From the NCBI GenBank assembly GCA_910587255.1, contig CAJUKT010000059.1, forward strand, positions 1 through 11,271: a stretch of 11,271 bases of DNA. Direction: 5' to 3'. Shown piece by piece: positions 5,864 through 11,271 of the stretch. The stretch is from an uncultured Oscillospiraceae bacterium (GTDB lineage: Bacteria > Bacillota > Clostridia > Oscillospirales > Oscillospiraceae). The position numbers were made by a program, and so were the translations under genes. The notes under the pieces were generated by a model. That model was given only the letters and a program-made list of their open reading frames with translations, was not told the origin of the DNA and searched no databases. How positions within the stretch are numbered: position 1 is the first letter of the stretch; each line of letters starts with the position of its first letter.

Positions 5864-8243
5864 ATTTCAAGGTGGCCACCGTCACGCCGTCCTCGCCCTC
5901 CCCATAGACGCCGGGGCGGTACTCCTTGACGTAGCGGCTCTTTTTCAAATGCTCCCGCACGGCTTTGCGCAGCGCGCCGGTACCCTTGCCGTGGATAATG
6001 GTCACCGTCTCCAGCTTGCCCATGAGTGCGTTGTCCAAAAACAGGTCCACCGCCCCCAGCGCCTCGTCCACCATCATGCCCCGCAGGTCCAGCTCCGCCT
6101 TGGCGGCGGAGGCCCGGAAGGGACGGCTCACCGACGCGGCGCGGGCCTTGTCCTTGGCGCTCTGCTTTTTCCGGGCCGTCACGTCCTCCAGCACCCGCAC
6201 CTCGCTCTGGCGTGCCTTCAGCTTCAAAATGCCCGCCTGGAGCTGAAGGGTGCCGTCCTTGTTGACCCCCACCACCTCCGCCTGGGTGCCCATCTTCACC
6301 AGCTCCACCGTGTCGCCCGCCACCGCGTCCCGGGTGGGTGGGGGCGGCGGCAGCTCCTCCTTCCGCCCCCCCAGGGCGGCATCCGCCTCGTTGAGCTTCC
6401 GGCGCAGCTCGGAGCGCTGCTCGTTGTCGTCCACCCAGTCCTTGGCCTGCTCCTGCCGGCGGCGCATCTCGTTGAGCTCCTTAAAGGTCTGGTCGGCGGC
6501 GTCTCTCGCCTGCTCGATGATGGCGCGGGCCTCCGCCTGGGCCTTTTCGGTGGCCTTCCGCCGCTCCTCCTCAATGCGGGCCCGGTATTCCTCCGCCTTG
6601 GCCCGGGCCTCCTCCATCTCCCGGCGCAGCTGGGCGGCCTTCTCCTTTTCCCGCTCCATGGCCTGGCGCTGCACGTCCAGCTGGCTGAGCACGTCCTCAA
6701 AGCGCACGTTTTCCGCGTCGATGCGGTCCGCCGCCTTCTGGATGATATAACCGGGCAGGCCCAGCCGCCGGGAGATGGCGAAGGCGTTGGACTTGCCGGG
6801 TATGCCGATGAGCACCCGGTAGGTGGGGGCCAGCGTCTCCACATCGAACTCACAGGAGGCGTTTTCCACCCCCTTGGTGGTCATGGCGTACACCTTCAGC
6901 TCAGCGTAGTGGGTGGTGGCGGCCACATGGGCCCCCATGGCCCGGGCGGATTCGATGATGGCTGCGGCCAGCGCCGCACCCTCCACCGGGTCGGTACCCG
7001 CCCCCAGCTCGTCGAACAAGATCAGCGTCTCGTCGTCCGCCTGCTCCAGAATGGCCACAATGTTGGTCATGTGGGAGGAGAAGGTGGATAGGGACTGGTC
7101 GATGGACTGCTCATCCCCGATATCCGCCAGCACGGCGGAGCACACCTTCACCGTGGAGCCGTCCGCCGCCGGGATATGGAGGCCGCACTGGGCCATCAGG
7201 GTCAGCAGGCCCAGGGTCTTCAGGGTGACGGTCTTGCCGCCGGTGTTGGGGCCGGTGATGACCAGGGTGTCAAAGCCCCCGCCCAGGGCCAGATCGTTGC
7301 GCACCGCGCTCTTGGGGTCCAGCAGGGGGTGGCGGGCGCGGCGCAGCTCAATGCGGCTGCCCAGCGCCGGCTCCATCGCCCCCATGGCCGATGACAGCTT
7401 GGCCCGGGCAAAGATGCAGTCCAGCGAAACCAGGGTCTGATAGTCGTCCTCAATATCGGTCTTAAACCCGGCGCAGTCGGCGGACAGCTCCGCCAGAATG
7501 CGCTCGATCTCCTTCTGCTCCTTGGCCTGGAGCTCCCGCAGCTCGTTATTGGCGTTCACCACCCCCATGGGCTCGATGAAGAAGGTGCCGCCGGAGCCGG
7601 ACACGTCATGGACCAGGCCGGGGATATCGTTTTTGTGCTCGCTCTTCACGGGCACCACATAGCGGCCCCCCCGCATGGTGATGATGGCGTCCTGAAGATA
7701 TTTGGACTGGTTGGACGAGATGAGGCGGCTCAGCACGTCCCGCACCTTGCCCGCCGCCGCCCGGATGTGCCGCCGGATGTCGGCCAGCTCCGGCGAGGCC
7801 GCGTCGGCGATCTCATCCTCGCCCAGGATGGAGCCGGTGATCTTGTCCTCCAGAAAGCGGTTGGCGGTGAGGCTGTCGAAGTAGCCGTCCAGCACCGTCT
7901 TCCCCTCACCCCCGCCGCCGTACTCCCGCACAGAGCGGGCACAGCGCAGCACCTGGGCGATATCCAGCAGCTCCCGGGTGTTCAGCGCACCCCCCCGGTC
8001 CGCCCTTTGCAGGGCGGCGGCCACCGGCCTCACCCCGGACAGGGAGGGCGTGCCGTGCTTCACCAGCAGGTCAAAGGCGGCGGAGGTCTGCTTTTGCAGG
8101 CGGCCCACGTCGCTTTGGACGCAGACGGGCCGCAGCGCCAGGCACCGCTGCTTTCCCTCCTCCGTGTGGGCCTCGGCGGCCAGCAGGGCCAGCACCCGGG
8201 GCAGCTCCAAGGTCTCAATGGATTTTTCAAATAATGGCGTCAT
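5862..8243 (-). CDS. mutS2: Endonuclease MutS2 (ribosome-collision / recombination factor)
   Basis: MutS2 is a MutS-family ATPase with a C-terminal Smr nuclease domain. In different bacteria it is linked to suppression of homologous recombination and, in B. subtilis, to splitting collided ribosomes. The 793-residue length is typical. The N-terminal core and clamp helices cover about 1-300. Walker A GPNTGGKT is at 331-338, Walker B LILFDE at 407-412 followed by the signature GAGTDP, and TTHYAELK at 443-450. A long charged coiled coil runs 505-620. After a PPPPP linker (632-636) comes a small KOW-like beta segment (about 640-690). The Smr domain has LDLRG at 718-722 and HGKGTG at 751-756. The mismatch-recognition domain I of MutS is absent, as in all MutS2. 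It starts 10 bp after recO, and the recO stop lies inside its TGAGGA ribosome site, so translation is probably coupled. Confidence 0.96.
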   Translation of the reverse strand: MTPLFEKSIETLELPRVLALLAAEAHTEEGKQRCLALRPVCVQSDVGRLQKQTSAAFDLLVKHGTPSLSGVRPVAAALQRADRGGALNTRELLDIAQVLRCARSVREYGGGGEGKTVLDGYFDSLTANRFLEDKITGSILGEDEIADAASPELADIRRHIRAAAGKVRDVLSRLISSNQSKYLQDAIITMRGGRYVVPVKSEHKNDIPGLVHDVSGSGGTFFIEPMGVVNANNELRELQAKEQKEIERILAELSADCAGFKTDIEDDYQTLVSLDCIFARAKLSSAMGAMEPALGSRIELRRARHPLLDPKSAVRNDLALGGGFDTLVITGPNTGGKTVTLKTLGLLTLMAQCGLHIPAADGSTVKVCSAVLADIGDEQSIDQSLSTFSSHMTNIVAILEQADDETLILFDELGAGTDPVEGAALAAAIIESARAMGAHVAATTHYAELKVYAMTTKGVENASCEFDVETLAPTYRVLIGIPGKSNAFAISRRLGLPGYIIQKAADRIDAENVRFEDVLSQLDVQRQAMEREKEKAAQLRREMEEARAKAEEYRARIEEERRKATEKAQAEARAIIEQARDAADQTFKELNEMRRRQEQAKDWVDDNEQRSELRRKLNEADAALGGRKEELPPPPPTRDAVAGDTVELVKMGTQAEVVGVNKDGTLQLQAGILKLKARQSEVRVLEDVTARKKQSAKDKARAASVSRPFRASAAKAELDLRGMMVDEALGAVDLFLDNALMGKLETVTIIHGKGTGALRKAVREHLKKSRYVKEYRPGVYGEGEDGVTVATLK

Positions 8244-8253
8244 AGCAATTTCC

Positions 8254-9021
8254 TCAATTTACAGCGTTTGGTTTGTAAGTAATCCGTTTGTAAAAGTCCA
8301 GCGTCCGAAACCCCCGCTCCAGGCGGGTCATCAGATATGCCTCCGACGCGTCGGACAGTCTTTGCAGCCCCTCTTCGTCCAGCCGGAAGGACAGCAGCCG
8401 CTTTCGGGGCCCCCATACGATGTGCCGCAGGGCGGCCAGCGCCGCCGTGGTCAGCGGCATGGACACCCCCTCCCCCAGCCCAGCCCGGCAGGAGGCGCAG
8501 TGCAGGGTCCCCTCCCCCAGGTGAATGCGGGGCTCCTGGGGCTGCTCCCTCAGGCACACCCCGCACCGCCCGATCTGGGGCTCATACCCCGCCAGGGCCA
8601 TGGAGCGCCACTCAAAGGCGGCCTTCACCTGGGCCAGGGGATAATTCAGCTTGTCCAGGGCGTGAAGGCCGTTGAGGGCCACCGCCAGCAGGCTGGGGTC
8701 TGGCTGGCCCTCCTCGGCCAGCGCCTCGGTGACCTCGGCCAGATAGCTGGCCAAGGCCAACTTATCCAGGTCGGCCCGCACCCCGCCGAACAGCCGCTCC
8801 GAGGCCGTCTCCTTCACCGACCACATATCCCGGAATTCGTACAGCGTGAACTCCCCCCAGGCCAGCAGCTGGCAGGAGGCGGCGATGGGGCTGTCTTTTT
8901 TCCGGCATCCCCGGGCGGACACGGTGAGCTTGCCCTCCTGTTCCGTCAGCAGGGTCAGGATTTTGTCCGACTCCTTGTAGTTCACCTCGCGCAGTACGAG
9001 GGCATTGGTGGTCAGGTGCAT
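8254..9021 (-). CDS. recO: DNA repair protein RecO
   Basis: RecO works with RecF and RecR in loading RecA onto SSB-coated gaps. The 255-residue protein opens with the N-terminal OB-fold (TTNALVLREVNYKESDKILTL at 4-24, then GKLTVSARGCRK). The helical C-terminal half carries a zinc-binding set, CGVC at 153-156 and CASC at 175-178. AGGAGG six bases before the ATG at 9019-9021 fixes the start. A perfect ten-pair hairpin sits immediately upstream at 9038-9063. Gene order era, YqzL-like, recO is common in Firmicutes and supports the call. recO is followed at 10 bp by mutS2. Confidence 0.95.
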   Translation of the reverse strand: MHLTTNALVLREVNYKESDKILTLLTEQEGKLTVSARGCRKKDSPIAASCQLLAWGEFTLYEFRDMWSVKETASERLFGGVRADLDKLALASYLAEVTEALAEEGQPDPSLLAVALNGLHALDKLNYPLAQVKAAFEWRSMALAGYEPQIGRCGVCLREQPQEPRIHLGEGTLHCASCRAGLGEGVSMPLTTAALAALRHIVWGPRKRLLSFRLDEEGLQRLSDASEAYLMTRLERGFRTLDFYKRITYKPNAVN

Positions 9022-9037
9022 TCCGCGCCTCCTATGT

Positions 9038-9063
9038 ACCGCCCCGGTATCCGCCGGGGCGGT
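9038..9063. other. Perfect 10-bp hairpin just upstream of recO
   Basis: ACCGCCCCGG (9038-9047) pairs with CCGGGGCGGT (9054-9063) around a six-base loop. It fills most of the 46-bp gap between the YqzL-like gene and recO. There is no T-run, and the recO ribosome site begins a few bases after it on the minus strand. It may mark an mRNA processing or stability site or tune recO translation. Confidence 0.6.
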
Positions 9064-9067
9064 GGAT

Positions 9068-9256
9068 TCAAATGGGGCCCTGGCCGCCGCCGTCCCCGCC
9101 GGACGGGCCGGGGTCTACGCCGGTGGGCGGGCCTGACAGCCCCCACGGGCCCTCGATCTTCAGCCCCGCGTCGGCCCTCTCGCCGCTCCGGCTCATCAGC
9201 CACGCCTCCGGCATCCCGGTGCTCCAAAACAGGCCCCAATATGGCTCGCGCATCAT
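9068..9256 (-). CDS. YqzL-like small protein
   Basis: This 62-residue frame lies between era and recO, the place where many Firmicutes carry the tiny YqzL protein. Residues 7-21 (WGLFWSTGMPEAWLM) fit the YqzL pattern as I remember it: Trp-x-Leu-Phe, then Thr-Gly, then Ala-Tyr/Trp-Leu. The ribosome site AAAGGAGG eight bases before the first of two ATG codons is excellent and argues for real translation. YqzL in B. subtilis is about 47 residues. Here the end (from about residue 33) is extended by a Gly/Pro-rich, probably disordered tail. The family function is unknown. It is cytoplasmic by lack of any signal. Other frames across the same DNA lack a comparable ribosome site. Confidence 0.75.
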   Translation of the reverse strand: MMREPYWGLFWSTGMPEAWLMSRSGERADAGLKIEGPWGLSGPPTGVDPGPSGGDGGGQGPI

Positions 9257-9264
9257 CCGCCGCC

Positions 9265-9290
9265 CCTCCTTTGCCCAGTTAGCATGGGCA
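9265..9290 (-). promoter_or_regulatory. Strong ribosome site next to a small hairpin before the YqzL-like gene
   Basis: AAAGGAGG occupies 9265-9272, eight bases before the ATG. Directly upstream, TGCCCA (9285-9290 strand complement) and TGGGCA (9272-9277 complement) form a six-pair stem with a seven-base loop, leaving the ribosome site almost unpaired. This decides the gene start. Confidence 0.6.
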
Positions 9291-9332
9291 GAAACGGGGC
9301 GGATATGTCAGGGAAATTTTGTGTGCCGGCCC

Positions 9333-9989
9333 TCAGGCCCCCGCCATGGCTGCGGCGGACCAGCGCAGCAACCGGGCAAAGGCGGCCTCCGGCTCCTCCT
9401 GCGTATGGAGCAGGCTGTACGCCAAAATTTCCCGCTCGTCCCCGGAAAGCCGGGGCAGCAGATCCCGTTTGGCGCGCACACTTTCCCCGGTACGCAGCTC
9501 ATACAGCGCCCGCAGGGTGAAAAACGCCCCCTTGTGGGCCTCCTTCAAAAAGCCGGGCCAATTGTCCTTGGGCGCGTACAGGTAAGTGTGCACCGCGGCG
9601 TGGTAGATGCCGGACGCGCCGATGGCGGCGGCCTGCGCCAAATCCTCCCGCCCCAGGGGCGGCAGCAGGGGTCCTAATTCGCCCCGGTATGCCCGCACGT
9701 CACGGGCCAGCTGGCACAGGTCGTATTTGGGCCAGCTTTTCAGCTCCGCCGCCCCGCACAGGAACCCGCAGGCCTTCTCCCCCTCGGGCATCCCCCGGAC
9801 GGCGCCCCGGTATTCGTCCAAATCCGCCAGCTCCACCCGGTCCAAAACCGTCACCACGTCGATGTCGCTGTCCTCCCCGGCCTCCCCCCGGCCATAGCTG
9901 CCCTGGAGGCCCAGGAACAGCAGCCGGTCGCCAAACCGGCCCGTCAGTTTTTCGGCCAGCTCCCCCATCCAGACTTCAATATCCACCAT
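9333..9989 (-). CDS. Nucleotidyltransferase-domain protein
   Basis: This 218-residue protein has a clear Pol-beta-type nucleotidyltransferase active site near the N-terminus: GSYGRGEAGEDSDIDVV at residues 30-46, with the metal-binding pair Asp42 and Asp44. A third acidic residue may be Asp near KYDLCQLARDV at about 90. The C-terminal half (about 120-215) is helical, with HAAVHTYLYAP and a run of Arg/Glu-rich helices resembling aminoglycoside nucleotidyltransferases or HEPN-like partners. I cannot assign the substrate: antibiotic modification, protein AMPylation and an orphan toxin-antitoxin-like role are all open. The ATG at 9987-9989 is preceded by GGAGG with an 8-base gap. That ribosome site is contained in a duplicate of the era 3' end (9987-10046), so this gene was probably once directly behind era with only three bases between stop and start. 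Confidence 0.8.
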   Translation of the reverse strand: MVDIEVWMGELAEKLTGRFGDRLLFLGLQGSYGRGEAGEDSDIDVVTVLDRVELADLDEYRGAVRGMPEGEKACGFLCGAAELKSWPKYDLCQLARDVRAYRGELGPLLPPLGREDLAQAAAIGASGIYHAAVHTYLYAPKDNWPGFLKEAHKGAFFTLRALYELRTGESVRAKRDLLPRLSGDEREILAYSLLHTQEEPEAAFARLLRWSAAAMAGA

Positions 9990-10209
9990 GGCTCAGTCCT
10001 CCGTGTACCCAAAGTTCTGGATGGCCGCAGGGTTGTCCCGCCAGTTCTGCCCCACGCAATGTCTCATTGCATGGAGGCCCCGGATTTGACTCAACTCGTC
10101 GGAAATAAATTCCGCCGAGTTCAAGGTTTTGCTTCGCAAAACACTTGACGCGCCGCAGGCGCGGCTCGCTGGCGCTCGCAAAAAAAACTGGTTCTACCCC
10201 TTTGCGCAT
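9976..10209 (-). CDS. Hypothetical 77-residue frame inside the inserted DNA
   Basis: Immediately after the era stop, GCC then ATG opens a 77-codon frame that uses the ribosome site GGAGG embedded in the last codons of era. It runs through the 160-bp inserted stretch, then through the duplicated era tail in a different frame, and ends 14 bases inside the nucleotidyltransferase gene. The sequence (starting MRKGVEPVFFASASEPRLRR) resembles no family I know and reads like translated repeat DNA. It may be translated because of its ribosome site, but I doubt it has a function. Confidence 0.2.
   Translation of the reverse strand: MRKGVEPVFFASASEPRLRRVKCFAKQNLELGGIYFRRVESNPGPPCNETLRGAELAGQPCGHPELWVHGGLSHGGY
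9987..10046 (-). repeat. Duplicated era 3' end, copy 1 (next to the nucleotidyltransferase gene)
   Basis: 58 of 60 bases match 10207-10266. It encodes the era C-terminal peptide NWRDNPAAIQNFGYTED and stop, then GCC ATG. The two differences (9996 and 10005) fall at third codon positions of Asp and Tyr and are silent. This copy is detached from the rest of era, but it supplies the GGAGG ribosome site (9998-10002) of the nucleotidyltransferase gene. Confidence 0.93.
10047..10206. mobile_element. Hairpin-rich 160-bp insertion between the two era tails
   Basis: This stretch separates the two copies of the era tail and contains four consecutive hairpins: GCAATG/CATTGC (10056-10070), a 12-base arm pair with one mismatch (10093-10104 with 10110-10121), GTTTTGC/GCAAAAC (10126-10142) and CGCGCC/GGCGCG (10149-10163). 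A run of eight A lies at 10180-10187. Its ends share a near-identical ten-base word, GTTCTGCCCC at 10044-10053 and GTTCTACCCC at 10191-10200, which could be a target duplication. No transposase is encoded. It looks like a small non-autonomous structured element or a dispersed intergenic repeat, by inference only. Confidence 0.5.
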
Positions 10210-10266
10210 GGCTCAATCCTCCGTATACCCAAAGTTCTGGATGGCCGCAGGGTTGTCCCGCCAGTT
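10207..10266 (-). repeat. era 3' end, copy 2 (in the intact era gene)
   Basis: The in-frame end of era: codons for the last 17 residues, TGA at 10213-10215, then GCC ATG. It is the partner of 9987-10046 at a 220-bp offset. Confidence 0.93.
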
Positions 10267-11109
10267 TTCTTTCACCTTCACCCAGGTCTCCAGATACACC
10301 TTAGCCCCCATGAACGACTCCATATCCTGCCGGGCCTGGGTGCTGATCTTTTTCAGCATCCCCCCGCCCTTGCCGATGATAATCCCCTTGTGGGACGCCT
10401 TCTCGCAGTATATGGTCACATGGCAGTCGATGATATCGGTATCGTCCCGCTGGGAGAATTTCGTCACCTCCACCGCCGTGCCGTGGGGGATCTCCTTGTC
10501 CAGCTCTCGCAGCAGCTTCTCCCGGACGATCTCCGCCATGATCTGCCGCTCCGGCTGGTCGGTCACCGCCCCGTCGGGGAAGAGCTGGGGCCCCTCGGGC
10601 AGCCATGCGCCCAGCACCTCCAGCAGCTCGTCCACCCCCTCGCCGGTCTTGGCCGAGATGGGCACCACTGCGTCCCAATCGTAGGCCGCGCCATATGCCG
10701 CCATCACTGACAGCAGCTTCTCCTTTTCCACCGTGTCGATCTTGTTGATGACCAGCGCGGCGGGCGCGCCCAGGGCGCGGATGCGGTCGATGAGCTCCCT
10801 CTCCGGGGCGCCGGGGCGGTCCACCGGCTCCACCAGCAGCATCACCCCGTCCACGTCGGCCACGGACTGCCGCACCACCTTCACCATGTAGTCGCCTAAT
10901 CGGGTGCGGGCCTTGTGGAGCCCGGGAGTGTCCACGAACACGAACTGGCTGTCCCCCCGGTTGAGGACGGCGCAGATGCGGTTGCGGGTGGTCTGGGGCT
11001 TGGGGGAGACGATGGCCACCTTCTCCCCTGCTAAGGTATTGGTCAGGGTGGACTTGCCCACGTTGGGCCGTCCGCAGATGGTGATGATACCTGATTTTTT
11101 GATGTTCAT
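10213..11109 (-). CDS. era: GTPase Era
   Basis: Era is an essential GTPase that binds the 3' end of 16S rRNA and helps 30S maturation, at the membrane periphery or cytoplasm. The 298-residue length is normal. G1 GRPNVGKST is at 13-21, the G2 Thr in PQTTRNR at 38-44, G3 DTPG at 60-63, G4 NKID at 122-125 and G5 SAK at 152-154. The C-terminal KH domain holds the RNA-binding loop GIIIGKGGGMLKKI at 242-255. The protein is complete although its 3' end is repeated downstream. The ATG at 11107-11109 has GAGG nine bases upstream. Usual upstream partners such as ybeY or cdd are not in the 162 bp that remain before the window ends. Confidence 0.97.
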   Translation of the reverse strand: MNIKKSGIITICGRPNVGKSTLTNTLAGEKVAIVSPKPQTTRNRICAVLNRGDSQFVFVDTPGLHKARTRLGDYMVKVVRQSVADVDGVMLLVEPVDRPGAPERELIDRIRALGAPAALVINKIDTVEKEKLLSVMAAYGAAYDWDAVVPISAKTGEGVDELLEVLGAWLPEGPQLFPDGAVTDQPERQIMAEIVREKLLRELDKEIPHGTAVEVTKFSQRDDTDIIDCHVTIYCEKASHKGIIIGKGGGMLKKISTQARQDMESFMGAKVYLETWVKVKENWRDNPAAIQNFGYTED

Positions 11110-11271
11110 TCAATGATCCTCAACTTTCATTTGTGTTCCGCGGCATTGAGCGTGGCCGCGTTTGATTCTTACGGAAGTACTGATTAGGCGCTGTTTGAAC
11201 ATTGACGGTGTGCCCCGCGGCAAGGGATTTTTTCGCCAGACAAGGCGATTTAATCAGAAGCTGTACCAATA
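11110..11271. other. era leader with small inverted repeats
   Basis: No gene is supported here. A minus-strand frame runs to a TGA that abuts the era ATG, but it lacks recognisable features. Structure present: CGCGGC/GCCGCG (11139-11144 with 11155-11160), CTGATTA and TAATCAG as an inverted pair 78 bp apart (11180-11186 and 11251-11257), and TCGCC/GGCGA (11233-11248) beside a six-base T-run. The inverted pair could mark a miniature element. No convincing promoter is visible, so era may be transcribed from further upstream. Confidence 0.4.

Noticed and set aside
5715..7091. 458-codon plus-strand frame
   Set aside because: Antisense to mutS2, with low-complexity Leu/Gly/His composition and no ribosome site or domain.
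7978..9282. 434-codon plus-strand frame
   Set aside because: Antisense to mutS2, recO and the YqzL-like gene. Composition is Gln/Pro/Gly-rich, with no family resemblance.
9257..9332. Promoter for the YqzL-like gene and recO
   Set aside because: CTGACA is present on the minus strand, but no -10 box stands at a usable distance.

Overview
The window suits a GC-rich Clostridia genome, most likely the Oscillospiraceae/Flavonifractor-like group. This rests on HPr with both His15 and Ser46, a MutS2 with an Smr tail, the era-recO neighbourhood with a YqzL-like small gene, the rsmD-coaD pair, strong AGGAGG-type ribosome sites, and repetitive GC-rich intergenic DNA. The species assignment is inference. 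Apart from the first ~1.5 kb, all confident genes lie on the minus strand, so the layout below runs in transcription order from right to left.

Right end (11110-11271): a gene-free leader upstream of era with a short inverted repeat. Then comes a DNA-maintenance and ribosome-assembly cluster: era (10213-11109), a 220-bp insertion or duplication that repeats the last 60 bp of the era end, a nucleotidyltransferase-domain gene (9333-9989), a tiny YqzL-like gene (9068-9256), recO (8254-9021) and mutS2 (5862-8243). ptsH (HPr, 5402-5665) follows as a single-gene unit with its own recognisable promoter and a strong intrinsic terminator. About 370 bp of gene-free DNA with a 61-bp direct repeat comes next. 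Then a tightly coupled operon runs uvrC (3168-5015, TTG start), rsmD (2620-3171), coaD (2123-2623) and a coiled-coil protein (1567-2088), with ATGA overlaps at both internal junctions from uvrC to coaD.

Left end (1-1468): on the plus strand, convergent with the operon, lies the 3' part of a large serine recombinase of the TndX/Tn4451-like type. Its catalytic N-terminal resolvase domain is missing in the window, and the DNA before about 145 looks unrelated. This marks the edge of a degraded or interrupted mobile element next to core genes. A long hairpin spans the recombinase stop codon.

No new defence or biosynthetic system is visible. The most unusual observation is the duplicated era tail. 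Both copies encode the same C-terminal peptide, differ only at two synonymous third positions, and each carries the ribosome binding site for whatever follows. Between them lie 160 bp of DNA rich in hairpins. The next most interesting points are the 61-bp repeat in the uvrC leader, the YqzL-like gene with its Gly/Pro-rich tail, and the truncated recombinase.
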